From Chelativorans xinjiangensis (GTDB lineage Bacteria; Pseudomonadota; Alphaproteobacteria; Rhizobiales; Rhizobiaceae): DNA of 64,000 nucleotides. Shown here in pieces: positions 20,764 through 32,141 of the stretch; positions within the stretch are counted from its first letter, which is position 1, and each line of letters begins with the position of its first letter. The DNA lies in NCBI RefSeq assembly GCF_009812055.1, contig NZ_WQNH01000005.1, positions 47,501-111,500 of the forward strand, given 5' to 3'. The notes beneath the pieces were generated by a model. That model had not been told where the DNA came from, made no database searches, and saw only the letters and a program-made list of their open reading frames with translations. A program made the position numbers and the translations under genes.

Positions 20764-21189
20764 CTAATTCCGGTCCTCCGGAAACACCGGTAGCGGCATG
20801 AACTCCACCCCGTCCTCGGCGAGCCCCTTCGCCTCCTCCGGTGTCGCCTCGCCGTAGATCCCCCGCGCCTCCACCTCGCCGAAGTGGATCTTGCGCGCCT
20901 CCTCGGCGAACTTGCCGCCCACATAGTCGGCGTTCTCGCGAACCTTCTCCGAGAGTGCCTTGAGTTGGGCCAGCGCCTTCTTCTGCTCTTCGCTCATGCC
21001 GAGCGCCATCTGCGATTTCTTCGCTCCCTTCGAGACGGCGGGCGCCATCAGCGCTTTTTCCACCTCGTGAGAGCCGCAATGGGGGCAGGAGACGAGCTTG
21101 CGGCTCTTCTGCGCCTCGAAATCCTCGCCGTTGCGGAACCACGCGTCGAACGCGTGCTCCTTCTCGCATATGAGCTCGAACCGGATCAT
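20764..21189 (-). CDS. DUF1178 family protein
   Basis: The 141-residue protein starts MIRFELICEKEHAFDAWFRN and has a small zinc-ribbon-like CPHCGSHEVEKALMAPAVS at about residues 35-53, the features that define DUF1178. The C-terminal part (EARGIYGEATPEEAKGLAED) is also typical of the family. No function is established. The ATG overlaps the stop of the nitrilase-family gene (ATGA at 21186-21189), making it the last gene of a coupled comF-grxC-nitrilase-DUF1178 run. Confidence 0.9.
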   Translation of the reverse strand: MIRFELICEKEHAFDAWFRNGEDFEAQKSRKLVSCPHCGSHEVEKALMAPAVSKGAKKSQMALGMSEEQKKALAQLKALSEKVRENADYVGGKFAEEARKIHFGEVEARGIYGEATPEEAKGLAEDGVEFMPLPVFPEDRN

Positions 21190-22043
21190 GAGGCGGCTCT
21201 TTCCTGCCCGTAGGCGGCTTCGGACACGGCGAAGTCCCGCGCGTTCTTCAGGTTGGGGATCTTCGCCCGCGCCTCGGCCACCGCGCCCGGCGCGATATCG
21301 GCGATGATCACCGCCGGCTCGTCATGGCCGGCCTCGGCGACGACGCGGCCCCACGGATCGACGATCAGCGAATGGCCGTAGGTCTCGCGGCCGTCCTCGT
21401 GCCGTCCGCCTTGCGCGGCGGCGATCAGCCAAGCCCCGTTCTCGATGGCGCGGGCGCGGGTGAGCACATGCCAGTGCGCCTCGCCCGTCTGGCGGGTGAA
21501 GGCGGCAGGCACCGTCAGCACCTCGGCGCCGGCGAGCGCCTGGGCGCGGAAGAGCTGCGGGAAGCGCAAATCGTAGCAGACGGAAAGGCCGAGCCGCGCG
21601 AAGGGGAGTGCGGCCACCATCGTCTCGCCGCCGGGCGCGTAGGTCGCCGATTCGCGCCAGCTCTCGCCTTTATCGAGATCGACGTCGAACATGTGGATCT
21701 TGTCGTAGGTGGCGATCAGCGCGCCGTCCGGACCGAACAGGAAGGCACGGTTGGCCACCTTGCCGCCGTCAAGCGGGATCGCTGTCGAGCCGACATGGAG
21801 GAAGAGCGACAGTTCGCGGGCAAGCGCGCGCGCGCGCCGCACCAGCGGATTTTCCTCGGCCGGCCGGATGCGCTCGAACAGCGTCTGGCGGTCGCGCACG
21901 AGGATGCCGGTCATCTCCGGGCTCTGCACGTAGACGGCACCCTTGCCGGCGGCCTCGCGCACCAGCGCCTCGAAGGCCGCCACGTTGCCCTCGACCTCCA
22001 TGCCCGAGCGCATTTGCAATGCCGCGACGCGCACCGTGTTCAT
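21186..22043 (-). CDS. Carbon-nitrogen hydrolase (nitrilase superfamily, Nit2/omega-amidase-like)
   Basis: The 285-residue protein has the Glu-Lys-Cys triad of the superfamily. Glu is in VQSPEMTGIL (near residue 43), Lys in YDKIHMFDVDL (near 114), and the Cys nucleophile in LGLSVCYDLRFPQLF (near 150). Length and motifs fit the Nit1/Nit2 branch, which hydrolyses small amides such as deaminated glutathione or 2-oxo-amides. It overlaps grxC at the 5' end and the DUF1178 gene at the 3' end by ATGA. Pairing with a glutaredoxin suits a glutathione-repair role, which is inference. Confidence 0.9.
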   Translation of the reverse strand: MNTVRVAALQMRSGMEVEGNVAAFEALVREAAGKGAVYVQSPEMTGILVRDRQTLFERIRPAEENPLVRRARALARELSLFLHVGSTAIPLDGGKVANRAFLFGPDGALIATYDKIHMFDVDLDKGESWRESATYAPGGETMVAALPFARLGLSVCYDLRFPQLFRAQALAGAEVLTVPAAFTRQTGEAHWHVLTRARAIENGAWLIAAAQGGRHEDGRETYGHSLIVDPWGRVVAEAGHDEPAVIIADIAPGAVAEARAKIPNLKNARDFAVSEAAYGQERAAS

Positions 22044-22336
22044 GCGCTGGCCCTCGCCACGCCCTGCGCCTCGAGCAGGGGATCGAGCTTCCCGTCATAC
22101 TCGAGCGCGTGGAGTTCGTCCGACCCGCCGACATGAATGTCGCCGATGAAAATCTGCGGGAAGGTGGTGCGCCCATGGGCGCGGCGCATCATCTCCTGGC
22201 GCAATTCCAGGGAGAAGCTGGCGTCCCGCTCGGTATAGCCGACGCCCTTCCTGTCGAAAAGCCGCTTCGCAGCGACGCAATAGCCGCAGCCCATGCGGGT
22301 ATAGATGGTCACATTCGCCATAATATCGTCCGTCAT
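22040..22336 (-). CDS. grxC: Glutaredoxin 3
   Basis: The 98-residue protein contains the dithiol active site CGYC in YTRMGCGYCVAAKRLF, and the GSH-binding TTFPQIFIGDIHVGGSDEL segment with its cis-proline. This matches GrxC in size and motif. The upstream ATG at 22336 overlaps the comF stop as ATGA; an alternative start six codons in (22321, MANVTIYTR) is also usual for the family. It reduces mixed disulfides with glutathione in the cytoplasm. Confidence 0.93.
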   Translation of the reverse strand: MTDDIMANVTIYTRMGCGYCVAAKRLFDRKGVGYTERDASFSLELRQEMMRRAHGRTTFPQIFIGDIHVGGSDELHALEYDGKLDPLLEAQGVARASA

Positions 22337-23121
22337 CCTTCGACGCCTATATATGACCCCGCCTCGACCGACGCAAAGTCTCCCGGGAGGACCCGCGCGA
22401 AGGTCAGCACGTCGACGTGGCGCACCCCCGCACGCTTCAAGGCCCGTGTCGCCGCCGAGACGGTGGCTCCGGTGGTGTAGACGTCGTCAACAAGGATCAC
22501 CCGCCGCCCTTTGAGCGCCGAGGCACCCTCCGGCGGCACGGCGAAGGCCCCGCGCACATTGGCCTCGCGCTCGCGCGCGCCGAGGCCAACCTGCTGCCGC
22601 GTGATGCGGCGGCGCAGAAGCGCGGAGGGGAGATAGTCGAGCCCGGCAAGCCGGGCGAAGGCGCGGGCAAGCTCGGCCGATTGGTTGAAGCGGCGCATGA
22701 AGAAGCGCCGCCGGTGAAGCGGCACAGGCACCACCACCGCGCCGGCCTCGACCAGTTCGCTGGCGGCGCGCAGCATCCACCGCGCCATCCAGGGCGCGAG
22801 GTCCGTGCGGTCCGAGAATTTCAGCCCCTGCACCAGGCGCCGCGCCACGCCGTCATAGGCGACCGCCGCGCGGGCGCGGGCGAAAGGCGGCGGATCGGCG
22901 ATGGCCTCCGCGGAAAGAAAGCCTTCGCCCATGTCGTAGCCGAAGGGCGTGCCCATCACCTGGCACCAGGGCCTTTCCAGAAACCGCATCCCCGGCCAGC
23001 ATGCCGCGCACAGCGTGCCGGGCGCGGCGACCAGATTGCGGCAGCCCAGGCACACCGGCGGAAACAGAAGGCGTGCCGGCCACACCCGCGCCATCTCGCC
23101 TGCCTGCCGAAAGAGCCCCAT
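22333..23121 (-). CDS. ComF family phosphoribosyltransferase-like protein
   Basis: About 262 residues from ATG 23121 (MGLFRQAGEMARVWPARLLF). The N-terminus has the paired-Cys zinc motif PPVCLGCRN...LCAACW. The C-terminal PRTase domain ends with the PRPP-binding ILVDDVYTTGATVSAATRAL. Relatives are linked to DNA uptake or recombination repair, but the reaction is uncertain in this group. An alternative start is 23160. Its stop overlaps grxC by ATGA, and its 5' end is divergent from the methyltransferase gene with an 84-bp gap. Confidence 0.9.
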   Translation of the reverse strand: MGLFRQAGEMARVWPARLLFPPVCLGCRNLVAAPGTLCAACWPGMRFLERPWCQVMGTPFGYDMGEGFLSAEAIADPPPFARARAAVAYDGVARRLVQGLKFSDRTDLAPWMARWMLRAASELVEAGAVVVPVPLHRRRFFMRRFNQSAELARAFARLAGLDYLPSALLRRRITRQQVGLGAREREANVRGAFAVPPEGASALKGRRVILVDDVYTTGATVSAATRALKRAGVRHVDVLTFARVLPGDFASVEAGSYIGVEG

Positions 23122-23205
23122 GCTTGCCTGCCAGCAAATTCCACCCACCTTTGCCACCATAGCAGTTTTGTGCCATTGCGCACGCTGGAACGAACACGGA
23201 CGAAG

Positions 23206-24081
23206 ATGGACACGGTTTTCGACACGGAACTCCTGCTTGCCCGCAAGCGCCGCGCGCTGGAAGGCGGCGATGAGGGTGCGCTGTTCCTCATGCGGCGCGC
23301 GGCGGAGGATCTGGGGGAGCGGCTGGCGACCGTGGAGCGGCATTTCTCGCGCGCGGCCGCCATCTTCTGCCTTACCTCGGACGCGGCCGAGGCGATGAGG
23401 GCAAGCGGGAAGGCTGGCGATGTCCTGCGTGTGGAGACCGATGAGCGCCTGCTCTCGGGCGATGGGGAGGGCGTTGTCGCGGCGCCGGAGACGGTTCCGC
23501 TGGAAGCCGAAAGCCTCGATCTCGCCGTCTCGCTCATGACGCTGCACGAGGTGAACGATATCCCCGGCCTGCTCCTGCAGATCCGCCGCGCGCTCAAGCC
23601 CGACGGCCTCTTCCTCGCCGCCATGGCGGGGGCGGGTACCTTGGGCGAGTTGCGGCAGAGCCTGTTGCAGGCGGAAACGGAGGTGAGCGGCGGAGCCGCA
23701 CCGCGCGTCAGCCCCTTCGCCGACGTGCGGGACGCCGGCGCTCTTCTGCAACGCGCCGGCTTTGCACTGCCCGTCGCCGACCTGGAGACGGTGACGGTGC
23801 GCTACGCCACCATGTTCGACCTGATGCGCGACCTGCGCGCCATGGGTGCGACCAACGCGCTGACGGAGCGCAGCCGGAGGCCGGCGACGCGGCGGCTCTT
23901 CCTGCGCGCGGCGGAAATCTACCAGGAGCGCTTTTCCGATCCCGACGGGCGCATCCGCGCCACCTTCAACATCGTCTGGCTGTCGGGCTGGGCTCCGCAC
24001 GCCTCGCAGCAGAAGCCGCTCAAGCCCGGCAGCGCCAAGGTGTCACTGAAAAGCGTGCTGTCGGGCGGGAAGGACGGATAA
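23206..24081 (+). CDS. SAM-dependent methyltransferase-like protein (BioC/NDUFAF5-like)
   Basis: From ATG 23206 the protein is 291 residues. It opens MDTVFDTELLLARKRRALEG, a typical start of the alphaproteobacterial NDUFAF5 relatives. The class I fold is recognisable in SLMTLHEVNDIPGLLLQIRR and ALKPDGLFLAAMAGAGTLGE, followed by FADVRDAGALLQRAGFALP. The glycine-rich motif I is degenerate (SDAAEAMRASGKAGDVLRVE), as seen in this group. In mitochondria the homologue modifies a complex I subunit; a complex I assembly role here is inference. It is divergent from comF. Confidence 0.8.
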   Translation: MDTVFDTELLLARKRRALEGGDEGALFLMRRAAEDLGERLATVERHFSRAAAIFCLTSDAAEAMRASGKAGDVLRVETDERLLSGDGEGVVAAPETVPLEAESLDLAVSLMTLHEVNDIPGLLLQIRRALKPDGLFLAAMAGAGTLGELRQSLLQAETEVSGGAAPRVSPFADVRDAGALLQRAGFALPVADLETVTVRYATMFDLMRDLRAMGATNALTERSRRPATRRLFLRAAEIYQERFSDPDGRIRATFNIVWLSGWAPHASQQKPLKPGSAKVSLKSVLSGGKDG

Positions 24082-24093
24082 CGGCGGTGCCGC

Positions 24094-24261
24094 TCAGTTG
24101 TTGGCGGCCGTCACCTCGTCGGCGACGTTGTCGTAGGTCGCGCCCACATAACGGCCGAGCTCGGCGACGCCGGTAACAATCGCCAGCACCAGGATCCCGG
24201 CGATCAGCGCGTATTCGACCGCGGTCGTTCCGTCTTCGCTTGCCAGGAACTTTTTGAGCAT
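24094..24261 (-). CDS. Flp/Fap-type (type IVb) pilin
   Basis: This 55-residue gene starts MLKKFLASEDGTTAVEYALI. That is the prepilin signature: a short basic leader, then a Gly/Thr-rich cleavage region, the invariant Glu and Tyr (VEYAL), and a hydrophobic helix (AGILVLAIVTGVAELG). Flp pilins are cleaved by a TadV-type peptidase and assembled by the Tad machine. No tad/cpa genes are in this window, so it is an isolated pilin gene. It is convergent with the methyltransferase gene (12-bp gap). Confidence 0.88.
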   Translation of the reverse strand: MLKKFLASEDGTTAVEYALIAGILVLAIVTGVAELGRYVGATYDNVADEVTAANN

Positions 24262-24334
24262 TGCCGGCCTCGCCCTTGACTTGCGCCGACACTTGCATGG
24301 AGACGTTAAGAATCCTTAACCCCAAGGGAGGTTC

Positions 24335-24637
24335 TCAGCACGCGCCGCGTCTCGTGCCGTCGGCGCGGATGATGCAGACGGCCTGCGGCGAGTGCTGCAG
24401 CACGCTGCGGCGCACCGTATAGGCGCTGCCCCTGTTGTCCACGGTCCCCGTCGTCATGCGGTCGACGGTGGGGCTGAAGAGCGCGGAATCGCGCGTCTGC
24501 CGCTCCAGAAGGGGGGTGAGGATGAGCGCCAGCGCTATTGCAACCGAGCCGAAAAGCAGCACAACCCGCAGCATGCCCATCCCGACATTGCTCACGCGCA
24601 CCCAGTTGTCGCGGCCACCCTGTGGCCCCTCGCTCAT
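24335..24637 (-). CDS. Small membrane protein of unknown function
   Basis: From ATG 24637 (MSEGPQGGRDNWVRVSNVGM) the product is 100 residues. It has one clear membrane helix at about residues 20-40 (MLRVVLLFGSVAIALALILT), followed by an Arg/Thr/Ser-rich domain with two Cys (VCIIRADGTRRGAC). An in-frame ATG three codons earlier (24646) sits next to a GGGGGG stretch and is an alternative start. I do not recognise a named family. It lies beside the Flp pilin gene, but a link is not shown. Confidence 0.65.
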   Translation of the reverse strand: MSEGPQGGRDNWVRVSNVGMGMLRVVLLFGSVAIALALILTPLLERQTRDSALFSPTVDRMTTGTVDNRGSAYTVRRSVLQHSPQAVCIIRADGTRRGAC

Positions 24638-24827
24638 GGAACCCATAATCCCCCCGGCATTGCCGGCCTTTGCAACGGGCGGCCACTGCCGCCGATAAGG
24701 AAAGTTCTCATTTTTCGCTAAAGGAACGATTAACGCTCCGTGCGGCTCTTTTGCTTTCGCAAAGGAGGAGCAAATAGCGAAATCAGCGAATGGAGATGGC
24801 GGCACATGTCTTCACCAGCCCCTGCCC

Positions 24828-25241
24828 CTATAAGAGGTCGATCAGGAAGGGGATGAGCGGCTCGTCGGCTGGCGGCATGGGAAAGTCGCGCAGGCGCTGC
24901 GGGCGCACCCACTTGAGGGCCTGCACCTCGCGCGGCTCCGGTACCCCCCAGAAGCGCCGGCACACGTAAAGCGGCATGAGCAGGTGGAAGTCCGCATATG
25001 CATGGCTGGCGAAGGTGAGCGGTGCCAGGCAGGCGATCTTCGTCTCGATGCCGAGTTCCTCGTGGAGCTCGCGCACCACCGTCTCCTCCGGTGTCTCGCC
25101 CGCTTCCACCTTGCCGCCGGGAAACTCCCAAAGGCCGGCCATCGCCTTGCCTTCCGGTCGTTGGGCAATGAGCACGCGGCCGTCGGCGTCGACAAGCGCG
25201 CAGGCCGCTACGAGAAGGATCGGTTTCACCGCCGCCGCCAT
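24828..25241 (-). CDS. mutT: (Deoxy)nucleoside triphosphate pyrophosphohydrolase, MutT-like Nudix protein
   Basis: The 137-residue protein carries a full Nudix box: GGKVEAGETPEETVVRELHE continuing EELGI, matching G-x5-E-x7-R-E-x-x-E-E-x-G. It begins MAAAVKPILLVAACALVDAD, and the ALVDADGRVLIAQRPEGKAM strand is like that of MutT, which hydrolyses 8-oxo-dGTP to prevent mutation. The start at 25241 lies 4 bp after the GNAT gene, in the argJ-GNAT-mutT run. The argJ/mutT association is usual in Rhizobiales. Confidence 0.92.
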   Translation of the reverse strand: MAAAVKPILLVAACALVDADGRVLIAQRPEGKAMAGLWEFPGGKVEAGETPEETVVRELHEELGIETKIACLAPLTFASHAYADFHLLMPLYVCRRFWGVPEPREVQALKWVRPQRLRDFPMPPADEPLIPFLIDLL

Positions 25242-25245
25242 CGTC

Positions 25246-26031
25246 TCACGCCCCGCTGGCCGGCTGCCGGTAGTGATAGCGGTAGACTTCGGTGAAGCCG
25301 AGCGAACGGTAGAGCCCGAGTGCCGCCGGGTTGTCCGCCTCCACCTGCAGCCAGGCTTCCGCCGCGCCGCGCAGATGCGCCCACTTGAGGGCCGAAAGAA
25401 GCATGCGCCGGCCGAACCCCTTGCCGCGCTCAGCCTCCACCGTGGCCACCTCGAAGAGCCCGGCAAGCACGCCGTCATGCACGCAGATGGAGGCTGCCAC
25501 CGGCGCGTCATCCTGCTCGAGGATGAACAGGCCGGCTTCAGGCTTGATGGAACTGACCACCTCGGTGAAGCCCGGTCTAAGCTCCGCCTCGTAGCCGTGC
25601 ACCTGGAAGGCGGCGGAGACAAAGCGGCTCAGGTCCTTGAGCGGGATCTGGTGCATTGCCTCGCCGACGGTCTTCTCGTCGAGCGGCAGGCGCATGACCA
25701 GCGATTGCCCGGCGGCGATCCACTCCCGCGCGTCCAGATGCCTTGAAATAGCCGGCGCGGAAAGCGGCGAGATGCGGAAGGTGAGCGGCCGGCCGTAGGC
25801 CTCGAAGCGGCGCGCCGCCTGCTCGATGCGCTCATCGAGATCGTGGTCGTCCCCCGGATCGAGCGGATTGATCGAGTTGAGCCGCCGCGCCGGATGGCTG
25901 GCCGTCAGCCGCACGGCCCACGTCCGATCGTAGTGAACCGACGTTGCCGGCCAGGCGCGGAAACCCGCGCCCTCGAAACGGCGGATGGTCGCCAGTTCTT
26001 CGGTCGCCCGCTGCCCCACCGCGCTCGTCAA
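25246..26031 (-). CDS. GNAT family N-acetyltransferase
   Basis: The 261-residue protein has an N-terminal domain unlike standard GNATs and a C-terminal GNAT fold. The latter has [20 protein letters not shown] (the R/Q-x-x-G-x-G/A acetyl-CoA motif) and [20 protein letters not shown]. The substrate is unknown. The start overlaps the argJ stop as ATGA at 26028-26031, so it is translationally coupled with arginine biosynthesis. This order (argJ, GNAT, mutT) recurs in related genomes, but the reason is not known. Confidence 0.88.
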   Translation of the reverse strand: MTSAVGQRATEELATIRRFEGAGFRAWPATSVHYDRTWAVRLTASHPARRLNSINPLDPGDDHDLDERIEQAARRFEAYGRPLTFRISPLSAPAISRHLDAREWIAAGQSLVMRLPLDEKTVGEAMHQIPLKDLSRFVSAAFQVHGYEAELRPGFTEVVSSIKPEAGLFILEQDDAPVAASICVHDGVLAGLFEVATVEAERGKGFGRRMLLSALKWAHLRGAAEAWLQVEADNPAALGLYRSLGFTEVYRYHYRQPASGA

Positions 26032-27269
26032 CTCCTGTAGTCACCGTTGATGGCGACATACTCCTTGGTGAGGTCGCACGTCCACACCGTCGCCTTGCCG
26101 CGGCCAAGGCCCAGATCGACGCGGATGGCGATCTCGTCGCGCTTCATGTAGGCCGATGCCTGCTCCTCGGAATAATCCGGGTCGCGCTCGCCCTCGTGCG
26201 CCACGCGGATGTCGCCGAACCAGATGGCCAGCAAATCCCGCTCCGCCGGCTCACCGGCCTTGCCGACGGCCATCACCACGCGGCCCCAATTGGCGTCCTC
26301 GCCGGCGATCGCCGTCTTGACCAGCGGCGAATTGGCGATTGAAAGGGCGATGCGTTTGGCCGAGCGCGCCGATTTCGCGCCCGTCACCGTCACCTCCACC
26401 TGCTTGCGCGCGCCCTCCCCGTCGCGCACGACCTGAAGCGCAAGCTGCTTCAGGACCTGCCCCAGCGCCCGGCGGAAGGGCGCGAGAGCCGGATCCTTCG
26501 CATCGGTGATCCACGGCGCCCCACGCGCCGCCGCCTTCGCCGTGGCGAACAGCATCAGCGTGTCGCTGGTCGAGGTATCGCTGTCGACCGTCACCGCGTT
26601 GAACGTCTTCTCCGTCCCCCTGGACAGCAACTCCTGCAGCACGGGCGCGGCGATCGGCGCGTCGGTGGCGAGGAAGGAAAGCATGGTCGCCATGTCCGGC
26701 GCGATCATGCCCGCTCCCTTGGCAATCCCGTTGATGACCACGTCGGCCGCGCCCAGCCGCACCGTCGCCGTCACGAACTTCGGATAGGTATCGGTGGTCA
26801 TGATGGCGCCCGCCGCCGCCGCCCAGCCGTCGGGCGCCGCGCGCCCCACGAGATCGCCGAGCAGATGCGCGAAGCCGCCCGCTGCGAGCGGCTCGCCGAT
26901 CACGCCGGTGGAGGCAAGGAACACTTCACCCTCGTCCGCCCCCACCGCCTTCGCCGCCGCCTCGGCCGTCATCGCCGTGGCGTCGCGGCCCTTGCGGCCG
27001 GTGAAGGCATTGGCGTTGCCCGAATTGACGACCAGGATGCGCGCCCGGCCGCCGGGCAGGTTGCTGCGGCAGAATTCGATCGGTGCGGACGGGCATCTGG
27101 AGCGTGTGAAGACGCCGGCGACCTCGGTGCCCTCGTCGAACACCATGACCATCAGGTCCTTCCGGCCCTTGTACTTGATGCCGGCCTCGGCGGTGGCGAT
27201 GCGCACGCCCTCGACGACCGGCATCTCGGGATAACGTTTCGGCGCCAGCGGCGAGACGGCTGCGGACAT
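26028..27269 (-). CDS. argJ: Bifunctional glutamate N-acetyltransferase / amino-acid acetyltransferase
   Basis: The protein is 413 residues from ATG 27269 ([20 protein letters not shown]); an ATG two codons upstream (27275) is also possible. The self-cleavage site and nucleophile Thr lie in [20 protein letters not shown], which divides the precursor into alpha and beta chains. The C-terminus [10 protein letters not shown] is near the usual ending. It moves the acetyl group from N-acetylornithine to glutamate, closing the acetyl cycle of arginine synthesis; the bifunctional state is assumed from the family. Confidence 0.95.
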   Translation of the reverse strand: MSAAVSPLAPKRYPEMPVVEGVRIATAEAGIKYKGRKDLMVMVFDEGTEVAGVFTRSRCPSAPIEFCRSNLPGGRARILVVNSGNANAFTGRKGRDATAMTAEAAAKAVGADEGEVFLASTGVIGEPLAAGGFAHLLGDLVGRAAPDGWAAAAGAIMTTDTYPKFVTATVRLGAADVVINGIAKGAGMIAPDMATMLSFLATDAPIAAPVLQELLSRGTEKTFNAVTVDSDTSTSDTLMLFATAKAAARGAPWITDAKDPALAPFRRALGQVLKQLALQVVRDGEGARKQVEVTVTGAKSARSAKRIALSIANSPLVKTAIAGEDANWGRVVMAVGKAGEPAERDLLAIWFGDIRVAHEGERDPDYSEEQASAYMKRDEIAIRVDLGLGRGKATVWTCDLTKEYVAINGDYRS

Positions 27270-27360
27270 GAGCATTTTCCGGAGGCAGACATGGACCTAT
27301 TCGCGCCTCGTCTGCCCTATAGAGCCGGCCGACGCAAGCTGAAACCGCTTCTGGAGACAC

Positions 27361-27549
27361 CGGCGCCCCTTCACGCCCCCCTCTGTCCTGCCGGACATCT
27401 CCCCCGCGAGTGGGGAGATTGCGCCTGCCGCTTGCTACGGCGCCGGTTCTGTAACGTCGGCGATTAGCGAAATCATTCGTGACGGCCAATCTCCCCCATG
27501 TGGGAGGAGATGCCCGGCAGGACAGAGGGGGATGCGAAAGGGCGCCGGC
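27361..27549. repeat. RIME-like palindromic intergenic element
   Basis: About 190 bp with long terminal inverted repeats. The left arm has CGGCGCCCCTTCACGCCCCC, then CTCTGTCCTGCCGG and CATCTCCCCC. The right arm has GGAGATGCCCGGCAGGACAG, then AGGGGG and GCGAAAGGGCGCCGG. The centre holds a smaller palindrome pair (CCCGCGAGTGGGGAGATT and AATCTCCCCCATGTGGG). It fills the gap between argJ and the parvulin gene. Similar elements are common in rhizobia. Confidence 0.8.
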
Positions 27550-27579
27550 ATCTCAGTTCTGTGGATTGAGGAAACAGGC

Positions 27580-28476
27580 CTATTCGGCCGCCGCGCCGCC
27601 TTCCTCCTGCTGGCCCGTCTGCTGGCGGAAGAGCTTGTCGACGGAGGTCTTCAGCTCCTCGTTCGGGATGTCGACGTCCGCCGCGTTGCGCAGGGAGGAC
27701 ACCGCGTCGATGTACTTGTCCCGGATGACGAGCGAGCGGATCTGGCTCTGCACCTGCTCAAGCGCCGGCGGCTCCTGGGTGCGCTTGTCTTCCACCTTGA
27801 TGACGTGCCAGCCGAATTGGGTCTTGACCGGCTCTTTCGTATAGCTGCCCGGCTCCAGCGCGAAGGCCGCCGTCTCGAACTCCGGCACCATGCGACCCTT
27901 CGTGAAATAGCCGAGGTCGCCTCCGTTGTTCGCCGAGCCGTCCTTGGACTTCTCTTCGGCGATCGCCGCGAAGTCGCCGCCCCCGTCGAGCTGCTTGATC
28001 ACGGCCTTCGCCTCTTCCTCGCTCTCGACCAGGATGTGGCGGGCGCTCACCTCCTCCGGCGGCGTCAGCTTCGCCACCTCCTCGTCGTAGCGGGCACGCA
28101 CCTCGTCGTCGGTGATGGGCTCGACGACGTTCTGGTCGATGAAGGCGCTGTGGAGAGCCCGCTCGCGCAGGAAAGCGATACGGCGCTGGAAATCCTCGCT
28201 CTGGTCGATCTCCTGCTTCTCCGCCTCCGAAGCGAACAGCCGCACGTCGATGACGGCCGAAAGAGCGGCGGCGCGGCGCTGATCTTCGGGCAATTGGCTG
28301 AATTGCGAGTCGAGCTCCTGTTCCGCCAGTGCCAGATCGGTTTCGGTGATGGGCTCGCCGTTGAGCGTGGCAACCACCTCGCCTTCCTGCGCCATGGAGG
28401 GCGCGCAGCCTATGACGGCGATCAAAGCCACCGCACCGGCGCGCGCTAGGAGAAAACGGCGGAAGGAATGATGCAT
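27580..28476 (-). CDS. Peptidyl-prolyl cis-trans isomerase, parvulin type (PpiC/SurA-like)
   Basis: The 298-residue precursor has a signal peptide (basic MHHSFRRFLLAR, hydrophobic core, cleavage near ALA/SMAQ around residue 30). The chaperone-like helical region (to about 140) is followed by the parvulin domain: VSARHILVESEEEAKAVIKQ, DLGYFTKGRMVPEFETAAF, and QFGWHVIKVEDKR. It would help fold periplasmic and outer-membrane proteins. It is divergent from secA (270 bp), a common and sensible pairing of export and folding. Confidence 0.93.
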   Translation of the reverse strand: MHHSFRRFLLARAGAVALIAVIGCAPSMAQEGEVVATLNGEPITETDLALAEQELDSQFSQLPEDQRRAAALSAVIDVRLFASEAEKQEIDQSEDFQRRIAFLRERALHSAFIDQNVVEPITDDEVRARYDEEVAKLTPPEEVSARHILVESEEEAKAVIKQLDGGGDFAAIAEEKSKDGSANNGGDLGYFTKGRMVPEFETAAFALEPGSYTKEPVKTQFGWHVIKVEDKRTQEPPALEQVQSQIRSLVIRDKYIDAVSSLRNAADVDIPNEELKTSVDKLFRQQTGQQEEGGAAAE

Positions 28477-28592
28477 TGAGAAACTCTCCAGTCGTAGGTC
28501 TTAGGGGTGTTTACCGGACAGATGGGGCAGTGCACCCAAACCATCCAGAAATATGGCGGAATTTTGCGGTCTGACGCAGGTTTCGCGCAAAG

Positions 28593-28621
28593 TTGACATC
28601 GCAGGTGGCCCCTCTTATCTC
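28593..28621 (+). promoter_or_regulatory. Probable sigma-70 promoter for secA
   Basis: TTGACA at 28593-28598, a 17-bp spacer, and TATCTC at 28616-28621 make a good -35/-10 pair. It points toward secA about 125 bp downstream, in the divergent gap with the parvulin gene. It was judged by eye. Confidence 0.5.
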
Positions 28622-28746
28622 TCCTTCGACCTGGCGTCCAGAACCCATTACCGGACGCGTTTTCCTGCTGCCTTCGGCTCTGGCTTGAAACTGGCGGAGT
28701 GAGCCGGCATCGATTGTCGGCATATCGAGAATTGAAAGGACCAATG

Positions 28747-31473
<2,727 letters not shown>

Positions 31474-31563
31474 GGCGGCGCTTCCCGCCGCGCGGAAGTT
31501 TCACCGTCTGGTCCCTGTAAGACGGACTGCCGGCGCGAGGGCAGCTTGCGATCCGAAGCGGTC

Positions 31564-32013
31564 CTACGATCGGCGAATCTCGAAGTAAGTTTTCCCGCCC
31601 CGCTGGAACCCTGCACCTTCATAAAAGCGCAGAGTGGACTCCCTCTGAGATCCAGTAGCTAGCAGGACTTTGTAACAGTTGGCTTCCCACGCTTTGTGGA
31701 GCGCAGCTTGAAGGACGGCGCGACCCAACCCAGTTCGGCGATGGTCAGTATGCGTCACTACGTTCTCAATCACCCCGTAAGGGCGGGCTCCCCGTGATAG
31801 GTTGGGAACGATCGCGAGTGTGCAGGACGACACCAGCAGTCCCTCTATCTCTGCAACGAACGGGGTTGTCAGGCCGGAAGAAAGTAGGACTGACCAAGCT
31901 GCCTCGGCAGCGTCGAGATCGAGAATAGGATCACCAGGATTAAGTTGGCGATAAAGGGCCAGGATGCCGGGAAGATCGTCAGGCTTCGCAGGGCGGATAT
32001 CAGGTTCAGCCAT
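31564..32013 (-). CDS. GNAT family N-acetyltransferase, lower GC than neighbours
   Basis: Read from ATG 32013 (MAEPDIRPAKPDDLPGILAL) the product is 149 residues; a longer start at 32052 is possible. The acetyl-CoA motif is in VTHTDHRRTGLGRAVLQAAL and the family ending in STLRFYEGAGFQRGGKTYF. The substrate is unknown. The coding sequence has noticeably more A and T, including at third positions, than secA or the flippase beside it, which suggests later acquisition. No mobility gene is nearby. The gene is convergent with secA. Confidence 0.85.
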   Translation of the reverse strand: MAEPDIRPAKPDDLPGILALYRQLNPGDPILDLDAAEAAWSVLLSSGLTTPFVAEIEGLLVSSCTLAIVPNLSRGARPYGVIENVVTHTDHRRTGLGRAVLQAALHKAWEANCYKVLLATGSQRESTLRFYEGAGFQRGGKTYFEIRRS

Positions 32014-32141
32014 GGGCCGGATACTAACTCTGGAAGGGGATTGAGTCTCCATGCCTACCGTAAGCCCGACGTTCGGCTCGGTGCAAGGCTCAAATCAGCC
32101 GCTTTCCACCCATAGCCAACTTCCTCGCAGGAAGCTCGGCG

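Noticed and set aside
31474-31563. GC-rich stem just after secA as a terminator
   Set aside because: A short stem (GGCGG/CCGCC) is present but no T-run follows, so it was not listed.
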